Below, in pieces: positions 32,842 to 41,044 of a stretch of DNA of 64,000 nt. The stretch covers positions 124,001 to 188,000 of the forward strand of contig CADASL010000003.1 in NCBI GenBank assembly GCA_902790595.1, in the 5' to 3' direction. The position numbers and the translations under genes were made by a program. Numbering within the stretch: the stretch's first letter is position 1; the number at the start of each line of letters is the position of its first letter. Source of the stretch: an uncultured Bacteroidales bacterium. Its GTDB lineage: Bacteria; Bacteroidota; Bacteroidia; Bacteroidales; SZUA-534. The notes under the pieces are model-generated. The model saw nothing but the letters and a program-made list of their open reading frames with translations, searched no databases and was not told the origin of the DNA.

Positions 32842-32911
32842 AGGAATCTGCGATTGAAATCTTAAACTATCAGATTAAATGCAATAGCTTAAAACCAGCA
32901 TTTATTGCATA

Positions 32912-33838
32912 TTATATTCTTCTCGTTTTCAAAACTCCGATAAAAGCTCCCACCGCCGCCGGAACAGCTACATTAACAATCCACAGCACTGTGGTGGCAG
33001 TAACAATCTGCGTTGGCTGTCCGGCAATGAAAAGCAGCGCCATTGAGCCGCGCACACCCCACTCAACAAGCGCAAAAGTGGGTACCACCGAAACAAAACA
33101 GTACATCAGCGCAATTGAGCAGAAAGCCTCGACAGCCTCAAGATGTACGCCCGCAGCCGCCAGCATCAACCACAGCTGCAGCATAAAAATGAGGCTCCGG
33201 CAAACCGAAAGGCCGAAAGCTGTTGCAAGTTGATTGTTTGAGTGCAAGCCGGCGGCACCAATGAAGCGCTCAAGCCACGCCCAGCGGCTGAATCTGAACC
33301 GCGCGGCCATCAGCTTTGCGGCGAAATAGAATCCCGACAAAACGGCAACAAAAACCAGCAGCACACACATTGTCAGTGCGTGATGCCCGGCCGCAACCGA
33401 CAAAAAATCGGGCAACGCGGGCCTGAACCCAAACGCCACAACGCCCAACACGGCAATTGCCAGCATCTGCGCATAGCCGCCCACAAAAGCCGACATTGCT
33501 CCGGCTGTTCGGTTCTCGGGTTTGAGCAGTGCGATGCGTCCGGCAAAATCGCCCACGCGGTTTGGAGTGAGCATCGACACAGCCAGACCTGCCAAAACTG
33601 ATTTTGCCGACTGCCAGATGTTAAGCTCTTGCAAATGAGCTGTGAGCAAACGCCACTTAAAGGCTTCAGTTAACCAGTTGAGAGGCATCAGCGCCACAGC
33701 GGCCAGCATTGGCACGGCACTTAACGAGCCAATGCCGGCAATGCCGCCGGCCAGCTGGTCGTGAACCTTCCAGCCGATGAACAACAGCGAGGCAACCGCC
33801 ACCGCAATCCTAAGTATCAAACCTATTGTGCTTTTCAT
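32912..33838 (-). CDS. UPF0104/lysylphosphatidylglycerol synthase TM-region-like (flippase-like) membrane protein
   Basis: A 308-residue polytopic membrane protein with about eight hydrophobic segments. The PMLAAVALMPLNWLTEAFKWRLL and LAVSMLTPNRVGDFAGRI segments are characteristic of the UPF0104/AglD-like family, members of which translocate or modify membrane lipids. No catalytic domain is attached. Its stop faces the sufT stop across 70 bp. It begins 21 bp after the polymerase gene, so they are likely co-transcribed. Confidence 0.82.
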   Translation of the reverse strand: MKSTIGLILRIAVAVASLLFIGWKVHDQLAGGIAGIGSLSAVPMLAAVALMPLNWLTEAFKWRLLTAHLQELNIWQSAKSVLAGLAVSMLTPNRVGDFAGRIALLKPENRTAGAMSAFVGGYAQMLAIAVLGVVAFGFRPALPDFLSVAAGHHALTMCVLLVFVAVLSGFYFAAKLMAARFRFSRWAWLERFIGAAGLHSNNQLATAFGLSVCRSLIFMLQLWLMLAAAGVHLEAVEAFCSIALMYCFVSVVPTFALVEWGVRGSMALLFIAGQPTQIVTATTVLWIVNVAVPAAVGAFIGVLKTRRI

Positions 33839-33859
33839 TTCGGGCTAAAGTAATCAAAA

Positions 33860-35110
33860 TCAACTATTGTCCTCGTCGTCGGAATCAGCGTTTCCATCAT
33901 CGCCGCCTTCCTTACGCTTGTCTGCGGCCGAAAGCGCGCTGTGAATGGTCTCTGAACCGAATTTGCGATTTATGTCGTCTAGGGCCTGCATCAAGCGGCG
34001 GCTCTTGCGGTCGTTGTCGGCGTTGAAAAGGTCGAGCTGCACGGCGGTTGACGGCACAAAATCGGACAGCACCACCCCGAGCTTCTTATATTGAAAGCCG
34101 GGCCTGAAAAGCTGGTCGAGCAGTTGCAGGGCGGCTTCGGTGATTATGCGGGTGTCTTGCGTAGGCGCCGGCAAGGTGCGCGAGTCGTGGGCGCTGTACT
34201 GCGGAAGGTCGGTGCGGTGGCGGTTGGTGCGGAAAAACAGCGTGACCGTCTTGCACATACTGTCCTGCTCGCGAAGTTTGAAGGCCAGCCGCGACACAAA
34301 ATCGGCCGTCATCTCGCGCAACCGCTGCTTGTCGTCGGTTGTATAGGCAAAGGTCCGCGAGTGCGAGAGACTTTTCTGCACATCGCCGCGCTCTATTTCA
34401 ATCGCTCTGATTCCGTGCAGCTCGCGCCACGTGCGCACTCCGGCGGTTTTCATATAGCGCTGCACGTATGGCTCCGACATCCGCGCAAACTCAAGCGCCG
34501 TAGATGCGCCATTGTCCGAGAGAAATTTTGTCAACTGGCGGCCGACGCCCCACACATCGCCAATAGGCAATCCGGCGAGCGCCTTCTGCCGGTTGGCTTC
34601 CGACAGCACACAGACGCCCTTGTATCCGTCGTAATGCTTTGAATACCAGGTGGCGACCTTTGCCAGAGTGTAGGTCTGCGAGCAGCCGCAGCTCACCGGA
34701 ATGTCAGTCTCCTTCAAAATCAAGTCTTTCACCAAACCCACGTAATGGCGCACTTCGGTTTCGTCATCAACAGGAAGCTCACCGAAAAACTCATCAACGC
34801 TGTACTGTATAAAATTTTGTATAATATCTTGTTTAATAACAAGTTGCATTATCTGCTTTGAAGTATTCCTATACTTGATATGGTCCACAGGGAACATTAT
34901 CACTCCGTTATCCTCAATCAGCTTCTTGGCTTGAAAGACCGGCAACCCACGCTTCAGCCCCAGTTTTTTGGCTTCGGCCGTGAGAGCCAGAATGACGCCC
35001 CCGCCCGCCTCGTTGGTGTTCGAAACCACCACAGGCTTGCCTTTGAGCTCGGGATGGAACGCCACCTCGCAGCTGGCAAAAAACGTGTTACAATCGATGT
35101 GGATAATCAT
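33860..35110 (-). CDS. Y-family DNA polymerase, UmuC-like
   Basis: A 416-residue translesion polymerase. The catalytic acidic residues lie in MIIHIDCNTFFASCE and FIQYSVDEFFGELP, and the steric region is VVSNTNEAGGGVILALTAEAKK. The helix-hairpin-helix segment GLPIGDVWGVGRQLTKFLSDNGA and the little-finger domain with SLSHSRTFAYTTDD follow, plus the UmuC-type C-terminal region VVLSDFVPSTAVQLDLF. No umuD lies next to it. The C-terminus ends in a short acidic tail. A perfect -7 box lies only 7 nt before the ATG. Confidence 0.9.
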   Translation of the reverse strand: MIIHIDCNTFFASCEVAFHPELKGKPVVVSNTNEAGGGVILALTAEAKKLGLKRGLPVFQAKKLIEDNGVIMFPVDHIKYRNTSKQIMQLVIKQDIIQNFIQYSVDEFFGELPVDDETEVRHYVGLVKDLILKETDIPVSCGCSQTYTLAKVATWYSKHYDGYKGVCVLSEANRQKALAGLPIGDVWGVGRQLTKFLSDNGASTALEFARMSEPYVQRYMKTAGVRTWRELHGIRAIEIERGDVQKSLSHSRTFAYTTDDKQRLREMTADFVSRLAFKLREQDSMCKTVTLFFRTNRHRTDLPQYSAHDSRTLPAPTQDTRIITEAALQLLDQLFRPGFQYKKLGVVLSDFVPSTAVQLDLFNADNDRKSRRLMQALDDINRKFGSETIHSALSAADKRKEGGDDGNADSDDEDNS

Positions 35111-35117
35111 AGTGGTA

Positions 35118-35125
35118 CAAAGGTA
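35118..35125 (-). promoter_or_regulatory. -7 promoter box (TACCTTTG) of the umuC-like gene
   Basis: An exact match on the minus strand ending 7 nt before the ATG, so the transcript should be almost leaderless. No LexA-like palindrome is obvious. Confidence 0.65.
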
Positions 35126-35195
35126 TGATTAATTCAAGGCCATCGTTTTTAAAATTCGTGGCAAGAGTATAAGCCCGGAACGGACGGTATAGCAT

Positions 35196-35365
35196 AGGCG
35201 GCGGTTTACACCACCGCCTGGTGAACCATTAAACAAAACAAGCCCCGAAGGGGCGACACTTAAAACGGCAATCCTTTGTTGCTGTGTCACCCCTTCGGGG
35301 TTACGTTTCATTTCATCATTATCAAGGGTTTACACCCCTACCTATAATATTTCACCCCTTCGGGG
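35196..35365. repeat. Cluster of REP-like palindromes
   Basis: Two motif types alternate. The GGT-TTAC-ACC hairpins are AGGCGGCGGT/ACCACCGCCT (35196-35219) and GGGT/ACCC (35326-35337). The CCCC-(G)AAG/TTC-GGGG palindromes are at 35243-35253, 35290-35300 and 35355-35365. The set fills most of the 266-bp gap between umuC-like and frr. No gene is seen in the gap. Confidence 0.85.
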
Positions 35366-35376
35366 TTCGGGCGGCA

Positions 35377-35943
35377 TCAAACCACCATAATGTCAGCCTC
35401 TTTCTTCTTAATCAGCTCGTCGATTTTGGCAATGTAGCTGTCGGTGAGTTTTTGCATCGAATCCTCGGCATCCTTAGCCAAATCCTCGGCCAGACCGTCC
35501 TTCTTCATCTTCTTGAAAGCCTCGTTCGAGTCTTTGCGCACGTTGCGGATGATGATTTTTGTGTTCTCGCCTTCCGATTTTGCCTGCTTCACAAGGTCGC
35601 GGCGGCGCTCCTCGGTGAGTGGCGGAACGGCAATGATTATCGACTCGCCGTTGTTGGTTGGGTTGAAGCCGAGGTTCGACACCATAATGGCCTTCTCAAT
35701 CACCTCGAACATCTTCTTTTCCCACGGTTGGATTTTGATGGTGCGGGCGTCGGGAACGGTCACGTTCGAAACCTGCGACAGGCTCATCTGTGAGCCGTAG
35801 TAGTCAACCATCACATTGTCAAGTACCCTTACATCGGCCTTGCCGGCACGAATATGGGCGATTGAATCTTCAAGAAAATCGACAGCCTTTGCCATTTGCT
35901 CTTTGGCCTTGTCGATTTGTTTTTTTACGTCTTCCTGTGTCAT
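35377..35943 (-). CDS. frr: Ribosome recycling factor
   Basis: A 188-residue RRF that splits post-termination ribosomes with EF-G. It has the three-helix bundle with HIRAGKADVRVLDNVMVDYYG and TVPDARTIKIQPWEKKMFEVIEKAI, then LTEERRRDLVKQAK. It lies 11 bp downstream of pyrH, the usual pyrH-frr pairing. Confidence 0.97.
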   Translation of the reverse strand: MTQEDVKKQIDKAKEQMAKAVDFLEDSIAHIRAGKADVRVLDNVMVDYYGSQMSLSQVSNVTVPDARTIKIQPWEKKMFEVIEKAIMVSNLGFNPTNNGESIIIAVPPLTEERRRDLVKQAKSEGENTKIIIRNVRKDSNEAFKKMKKDGLAEDLAKDAEDSMQKLTDSYIAKIDELIKKKEADIMVV

Positions 35944-35954
35944 AGCCGTATGTA

Positions 35955-36665
35955 TTAAATAGTTACTAATGTTCCGATGTTTTCGCCCTTCACCACTTTA
36001 ATCAGGTTGCCGGGCTTGTCCATATTGAAGACAACGATTGGCAGATTGTTCTCCTTGCACATTGTGGTGGCGGTGAGGTCCATCACTTTCAGGCCGCGGT
36101 TGTAAATTTCGTCGTAGGTGATGGTGTCGAACTTGGTTGCCGTCGGGTCTTTTTCGGGGTCGGCGGTGTAGATGCCGTCGACACGGGTGCCCTTGAGCAT
36201 CACGTCGGCCTCAATCTCAATGCCGCGCAGCGACGAGCCGGTGTCGGTGGTGAAGTAGGGGTTGCCCGTTCCGGCCGAGAAGATGGCCACCTCGCCATTG
36301 TTCAGTGCCTCGATGGCTTTCGGCTTCGAGTAGAGTTCGCCGATAGGCTCCATACGGATGGCTGTCAGCACGCGGGCTTTCTGTCCGATGCTCTCGAGCG
36401 CCGAGCAGAGCGCCATTGCGTTAATCACGGTGGCGAGCATTCCCATCTGGTCGCCCTTGTAGCGGTCGAAACCTTTCGATGCGCCGCTCAGGCCGCGGAA
36501 GATGTTGCCGCCGCCAATCACAATGCCAATCTGCACTCCCAGGTCGGCAATCTCTTTAATCTGCTTTGCATACTCGCCCAAACGTTGCGGGTCGATGCCG
36601 TAGCCTTGTGCGCCCATCAGCGATTCGCCGCTGAGTTTCAGCAATATGCGTTTGTATTTCGCCAT
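35955..36665 (-). CDS. pyrH: UMP kinase
   Basis: A 236-residue amino acid kinase-family enzyme that phosphorylates UMP. ILLKLSGESLMG, GIVIGGGNIFRG, GDQMGMLATVINAMAL and GTGNPYFTTDTGSSLRG are diagnostic. It heads the pyrH-frr operon. A near-consensus box, CATATTTG, lies 26 nt upstream. Confidence 0.97.
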   Translation of the reverse strand: MAKYKRILLKLSGESLMGAQGYGIDPQRLGEYAKQIKEIADLGVQIGIVIGGGNIFRGLSGASKGFDRYKGDQMGMLATVINAMALCSALESIGQKARVLTAIRMEPIGELYSKPKAIEALNNGEVAIFSAGTGNPYFTTDTGSSLRGIEIEADVMLKGTRVDGIYTADPEKDPTATKFDTITYDEIYNRGLKVMDLTATTMCKENNLPIVVFNMDKPGNLIKVVKGENIGTLVTI

Positions 36666-36794
36666 AATTCGTTTTTGATTTTTTGATGATTCAAATATGG
36701 GCTAAAGTTATAATTTTCAACTTTTGTAAAAGCTATGCCGCGTAAAATTTGAAGAAAAAATGCTGACGAGGTATGCCAATGCCGCGCGGCCGCC

Positions 36795-37673
36795 CTACTC
36801 CATATGTTTATCGAACAAAATCTTCATAAACTCCTTTGCCGACAGTTTCTGATAGATGCCCTTGAGCGTAATCACCGAGGGGTGCATCTGCGTTTTTTTG
36901 CCCGCGATGGGGATGGCGCGCAGTTTCTCGTGGCCGCGGATGAGCATTTCCGACATCACGGCAATCCAGTGTCCCGTCTCAACAAGGTTCATCATAATGG
37001 TCATACTCGAAATCTCAATTTGCGGGGTTAACTGCACGTGGCGGCTCGCGAGCAGGCGGTCAATCATTGTGCGGGCCTGCGAACCCACCGACGGCAGCAC
37101 CAGCGGATACTGCTTCAGCAACTCGAGCGACACTTCACGTTGCGCTACAAGTGGGTGGTTGTAATTGACTATAACCGAGAGGTTTGAGTCGAACAGTGGG
37201 AAGAACTCAATCTGGTTGTCTTCGTCGTCGGGGCGGTACGAGAGGATGAGGTCCAGTTTGCGCTCTTTGAGCAAGTCGAGCAACTCATTCACAGGGCGGC
37301 TCACCACCACCAATTTAATATTCGGATATTGTTTTGAAAATGAGATGATTGTGCTTGTCAGAAGGTCGCTCAGGGTGAAAACCGCTCCAATGCGCAACTC
37401 GCCAGCCATAATATTCTGCAGGTCGCGCAGACGCTGCACGCCGCCCTCGCTGTCGGCCACGGTCTGCTTGGCGTAGGGCAGAAACTCGGTGCCCGCTTCG
37501 GTCAGGTAGGTGCGCTTGCCGATGCGGTCGAAAAGTTGCACCTGCAGTTCGGTCTCAAGTTGGCGAATCTGCTGCGACAGCGTGCTCTGTGTTATGAAAA
37601 GCTGTCGCGCCGCTTCGGTAAAATTCAGAGTCTCAGCGGTTTTGATGAAATACTTGAGTTGTCGCAGTTCCAT
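36795..37673 (-). CDS. LysR-family transcriptional regulator
   Basis: A 292-residue LTTR: an N-terminal winged helix-turn-helix (ELRQLKYFIKTAETLNFTEAARQLFITQSTLSQQI) and a periplasmic-binding-like effector domain (about 90-290). There is no redox Cys pair, so it is not OxyR, and it is closer to CynR/CbbR-like members. It is transcribed divergently from the AAE-type transporter across 142 bp, the classic arrangement for a regulator of the neighbouring gene. Confidence 0.92.
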   Translation of the reverse strand: MELRQLKYFIKTAETLNFTEAARQLFITQSTLSQQIRQLETELQVQLFDRIGKRTYLTEAGTEFLPYAKQTVADSEGGVQRLRDLQNIMAGELRIGAVFTLSDLLTSTIISFSKQYPNIKLVVVSRPVNELLDLLKERKLDLILSYRPDDEDNQIEFFPLFDSNLSVIVNYNHPLVAQREVSLELLKQYPLVLPSVGSQARTMIDRLLASRHVQLTPQIEISSMTIMMNLVETGHWIAVMSEMLIRGHEKLRAIPIAGKKTQMHPSVITLKGIYQKLSAKEFMKILFDKHME

Positions 37674-37748
37674 AAATCAATCGGTTTTAACTATTGTTTC
37701 AATCGAATAAATCATTTTTACAAATGTATGAAAATAAAAAGTAAGCCG

Positions 37749-37756
37749 TACCTTTG
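37749..37756 (+). promoter_or_regulatory. -7 promoter box (TACCTTTG) of the AAE-type transporter gene
   Basis: An exact TAnnTTTG match in the LysR/transporter intergenic region, 59 nt before the transporter ATG. The intervening leader is a likely place for regulator action. Confidence 0.65.
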
Positions 37757-37815
37757 CGGCCGAAAAATGAGAGATTATATTATTTGACTATCAACGGATT
37801 ATAAACTTTACAATT

Positions 37816-39477
37816 ATGAATTGGTTTACTTCGCTGCTAATGAATGAGTCGGTTGGGCGCACGGTGATGATTTTTGCGTTTGTGATTGCCATCGGCTCAA
37901 TGCTGGGCAAACTTAAGCTGAAGGGCATCTCGCTCGGCTCAACGTTTGTGCTTTTTGTGGGCATTCTGGTGTCGCATTTCGGCTTCACCGTCACGCCGTC
38001 GATTCTGCATTTTATGAAGGATTTCGGCCTGATACTCTTTGTGTTCAGCATTGGTTTGCAAGTTGGCCCGAACTTCTTCTCGTCGTTCAAGCAGTCGGGG
38101 CTGATGCTCAACGGACTGGCGGCAGGCAGCGTGGCTCTCAATATTGCGGTAACACTGCTGATTTTCTACCTGTTAGGCGGTGTCGATTTCCCGATGCTCA
38201 TTGGTGTTATGCAGGGTGCCGTGACCAATACGCCTGGTCTTGGTGCGGCTCAGCAAGCCTTAAACCAATTGTCGCAATCGGGTACCGAAACACCTTCAAT
38301 ATCACTTGGTTATGCGGTGGCATATCCGATGGGTGTGGTGGGCATCATTCTTGGAATGGTGATTGTGAAGCGCATCTTCAAAATTGATTATGAAAAAGAG
38401 CGCACTGCAGCCACTGGCGGCAACACCGAAGAGCCTGCGCGCTGCAGTTATCGCGTTACAAGCAACTCGGTGATTGGCAAGCAGATAAAAGAGATTTCGC
38501 GGCAGTTCGACAAAGAAGTTGTCTTTGCCCGCATCAGTCAAGGCGGCAAGGTTTTTGTGCCAAACGGCGACACCGTGCTCGGCCAAGGCGACCTGGTGCG
38601 AATCATCGCGCCCAAGCAGCGTGAAGCCGAACTCGACGCAATGTTCGGCGACAAACTCACCACCGAAGAGTTGAACGGCCAAACAGGCGAGTTGAAATCG
38701 CGTAAAATATTGGTTACCAACAAGCGATTGGACGGCAAGAGCCTTCAGAACCTGCAGCTGCGCAAGTCGTTCAATGTGAACGTGACGCGCGTCTTCCGCT
38801 CGGGCGTTGAACTGATGGCCACCCCCGACCTTGTGCTGCATCTTGGCGACAAAGTGAAAGTTGTGGGCGGCGACGAGAGTCTCAGTCTTGTCGAGAAATT
38901 CCTCGGCAACTCGGTCAAACACCTTAACGAGCCGCACCTTTCGACGCTGTTCATTGGCATTTTCCTGGGCATCATTGTCGGCTACATTCCAATCGCCTTC
39001 CCTGGAATGCCGCAGCCTGCAAAACTCGGTCTGGCTGGCGGTCCGCTCATTGTTTCGCTGCTGATGGGCGCCTTCGGTCACAAAATCGGCCTGACGTGCT
39101 ACACTACGCAGAGCGCCAACCTTATGATTCGTGAGATTGGCATCTCGCTTTTCCTTGCCTGCGTTGGCCTTGAAGCGGGCGAGCAGTTCTTCGACACGCT
39201 CATCAACGGCGACGGGCTCAGGTGGGTGGGCTACGGCTTGCTCATAACAATGATTCCGATGCTCACCATCTCGTGCATCGCGCGCAAGTGCTTCAAACTG
39301 AACTATTTCACCATTGTGGGAATGATTTCGGGCACCAACACCAATCCGCCCGCGCTCTACTACTCGAATATGATTGCCGAAAACGACCGCCCGTCGGTGG
39401 CCTACTCAACGGTCTATCCGCTGGCAATGTTTCTGCGTATTGTGCTGGCGCAGACGCTGATACTGATTTTTGCGTAA
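37816..39477 (+). CDS. Aspartate:alanine exchanger (AAE) family transporter with two RCK_C domains
   Basis: A 553-residue transporter of the YidE/YbjL/AspT type. Two membrane halves (about 1-180 and 375-553), each with the duplicated membrane motif (GVMQGAVTNTPGLGAAQQAL and GLTCYTTQSANLMIREIG...ISGTNTNPPALYYSN), flank two TrkA-C-like domains (about 205-280 and 290-370; CSYRVTSNSVIGKQIKEI and GELKSRKILVTNKRLDGKSL). Substrate unknown; relatives exchange dicarboxylates or amino acids. The last 155 bp recur downstream at 40722-40876. Confidence 0.9.
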   Translation: MNWFTSLLMNESVGRTVMIFAFVIAIGSMLGKLKLKGISLGSTFVLFVGILVSHFGFTVTPSILHFMKDFGLILFVFSIGLQVGPNFFSSFKQSGLMLNGLAAGSVALNIAVTLLIFYLLGGVDFPMLIGVMQGAVTNTPGLGAAQQALNQLSQSGTETPSISLGYAVAYPMGVVGIILGMVIVKRIFKIDYEKERTAATGGNTEEPARCSYRVTSNSVIGKQIKEISRQFDKEVVFARISQGGKVFVPNGDTVLGQGDLVRIIAPKQREAELDAMFGDKLTTEELNGQTGELKSRKILVTNKRLDGKSLQNLQLRKSFNVNVTRVFRSGVELMATPDLVLHLGDKVKVVGGDESLSLVEKFLGNSVKHLNEPHLSTLFIGIFLGIIVGYIPIAFPGMPQPAKLGLAGGPLIVSLLMGAFGHKIGLTCYTTQSANLMIREIGISLFLACVGLEAGEQFFDTLINGDGLRWVGYGLLITMIPMLTISCIARKCFKLNYFTIVGMISGTNTNPPALYYSNMIAENDRPSVAYSTVYPLAMFLRIVLAQTLILIFA

Positions 39478-39510
39478 GAACACAAACGCTGACAAAAAAC
39501 GCAAACAATT

Positions 39511-39876
39511 ATGATTAAAGAAATTCTGTGCGTGGGTGCGGGAAGTTTCATTGGCGGCGCGCTGCGCTATGCCGTTGCGGTGGCAATGCGCACAGCAGGC
39601 AAGGGTTTTCCGTGGGCCACGCTGACGGTGAACATTGCCGGCTGTCTTGCCATCGGGCTGCTGTGGGGTGCGCTTTCGCGATACAGCAACTCGCAGTATG
39701 TCAACTTGTTTCTAACCGTTGGAATCTGCGGCGGATTCACCACTTTTTCCACCTTCTCGAAAGAGAGTTTTGCGATGCTGCAGGCTGGCAACTGGCTATG
39801 GTTTGCGCTCTACGTTGGTGGCAGCGTAGCGCTTGGCCTGCTGGTGGTTGCGGCGGGGTACCATTTGAGCAAATAA
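39511..39876 (+). CDS. crcB: Fluoride channel/exporter CrcB (Fluc)
   Basis: A 121-residue four-TM dual-topology fluoride channel subunit. AGSFIGGALRYAV (GxxxRY), the NIAGC segment equivalent to the conserved Asn motif, and GICGGFTTFSTFSKE are diagnostic. It starts 33 bp after the transporter. No fluoride riboswitch fits in that gap. The gene lies inside the segment bounded by the two copies of the transporter 3' end. Confidence 0.94.
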   Translation: MIKEILCVGAGSFIGGALRYAVAVAMRTAGKGFPWATLTVNIAGCLAIGLLWGALSRYSNSQYVNLFLTVGICGGFTTFSTFSKESFAMLQAGNWLWFALYVGGSVALGLLVVAAGYHLSK

Positions 39877-39885
39877 GACAAACAA

Positions 39886-39913
39886 AAAAGCCTTGCCGCG
39901 TGGCAAGGCTTTT
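39886..39913. terminator. Intrinsic terminator after crcB
   Basis: AAAAGCCTTGCC and GGCAAGGCTTTT form a 12-bp perfect stem with a GCGT loop, with A/T runs on both sides. It suits the convergent crcB and porin-like genes. A degenerate relative (CTGCCGCGTGGTGGGGC then T-run) follows the pseudogene fragment at about 40920. Confidence 0.92.
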
Positions 39914-39936
39914 CGTGTTATTGCAAAGTTCGTGTT

Positions 39937-40572
39937 TTAGAACTTGTAAGTTACTGAAACATTGATTGAACCGTTCTTTGAGCTGTTGTCTTTGTCGCCT
40001 TTGCCTTGCAGATTGGCTAAACCAAGGTCGTAACCTGCGCGAACACCAAGATTATCGTTGATTTCATAACCTGCACCCAAGCCCAAGCCTAAATCCAAGC
40101 GTTTGGTTTTACCATAGTCATCACCAAATTCCAAGCTCTCACTATCTTTATGGGTGTCACCCTTGTATTCAGTTTTTGTTTTGCTTTTACCGGCTGCTGC
40201 AATTCCAACGTATGGTCCGGCCAATACATAGAAACTACCGAAAGTGAGTTTTACATCAACAGGAACAGTTACATAAAAAATGTTTGTGGTAGCTTTGATT
40301 TCATTGTCAAGAATTTCTTCTTTCATTTTAAAACCTTTAGTTTCAACATTCAAACCAGCTTCAACGGCAAGCAAATCGCTAAGTTCGAAATCAGCAAAAG
40401 CTCCAATATTGAAACCGGGTTTGAATTTAATGTCATCGACCTTTTCGCCGCCGGCCTTGAACATCATATTCGAAAAGTTGGCGCCGGCTTTAACGCCAAA
40501 CGACAATTGAGCAAACGCACCTGTCGATGAAATCATCAACAATCCCATAAGTGCAAATCCTAATTTCTTCAT
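39937..40572 (-). CDS. Porin-like outer-membrane beta-barrel protein (OprF/PorT-type)
   Basis: A 211-residue secreted protein: signal MKKLGFALMGLLMISSTGAFA, then QLSFGVKAGANFSNMMF and an alternating-strand barrel (FNIGAFADFELSDLLAVEAGLNVETKGFK, LGLGLGAGYEINDNLGVRAGYDLGLANL) ending in the aromatic strand VSVTYKF. It matches the outer-membrane beta-barrel domain family common in Bacteroidota. It lies between the two copies of the transporter 3' end. Confidence 0.85.
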   Translation of the reverse strand: MKKLGFALMGLLMISSTGAFAQLSFGVKAGANFSNMMFKAGGEKVDDIKFKPGFNIGAFADFELSDLLAVEAGLNVETKGFKMKEEILDNEIKATTNIFYVTVPVDVKLTFGSFYVLAGPYVGIAAAGKSKTKTEYKGDTHKDSESLEFGDDYGKTKRLDLGLGLGAGYEINDNLGVRAGYDLGLANLQGKGDKDNSSKNGSINVSVTYKF

Positions 40573-40721
40573 AAAAAATAGTTTTAAATATGCCTACTCT
40601 GTGTGCTTTTCGGCTTCCGCAAACACAAATCTATTGAAAATCACCAGTATTTCAAATAATTATCTGTTTTTTTTGACAAAACGGTGATAAATATCCGTGC
40701 TAAGGCAGCAGACTTTACAGC

Positions 40722-40876
40722 TGATTTCGGGCACCAACACCAATCCGCCCGCGCTTTACTACTCGAATATGATTGCAGAAAACGACCGCCCGTCGGTGGC
40801 TTACTCAACGGTCTATCCGCTGGCAATGTTCCTGCGTATTGTGCTGGCGCAGACGCTGATACTGATTTTCGCGTAG
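40722..40876 (+). pseudogene. Second copy of the AAE transporter 3' end
   Basis: 155 bp align with 39323-39477 with six differences (39357, 39378, 39402, 39432, 39471, 39477). All six are third codon positions: five synonymous, and the stop TAA changed to TAG. The frame is intact but has no start or upstream gene. It lies in a 472-bp gap (40573-41044) that otherwise holds a heptanucleotide block, a degenerate terminator and the promoter of the next gene. Confidence 0.93.
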
Positions 40877-40880
40877 GAAA

Positions 40881-40915
40881 GACTTCAGACTAAAGACAAC
40901 GGACATAAGTCAAAC
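40881..40915 (+). repeat. Heptanucleotide block (gacNNNN type)
   Basis: gacttca-gactaaa-gacaacg-gacataa-gtcaaac starts 4 bp after the stop of the transporter fragment. It resembles the first block at 5762-5796. Confidence 0.65.
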
Positions 40916-41015
40916 AAAAAAAACTGCCGCGTGGTGGGGCTTTTTTGTTATTTCGGGGTGCTTGATTAGGCGCAAGCTGATGCGAGTATGCACACAAGTT
41001 GTGAACAAAAAACGC

Positions 41016-41023
41016 TACCTTTG
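41016..41023 (+). promoter_or_regulatory. -7 promoter box (TACCTTTG)
   Basis: An exact TAnnTTTG match, 21 nt upstream of the chosen ATG (41045) of the TPR-SpoIIE gene. Confidence 0.62.
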
Positions 41024-41044
41024 CTACAAAATGGGGGACATAAA

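Noticed and set aside
39478..39510. Fluoride riboswitch upstream of crcB
   Set aside because: The 33-bp gap is too short and lacks the conserved pseudoknot sequence.
40684..40893. Separate small gene over the transporter 3'-end copy
   Set aside because: The open frame is an artefact of reading the duplicated fragment; its natural frame is the transporter's.
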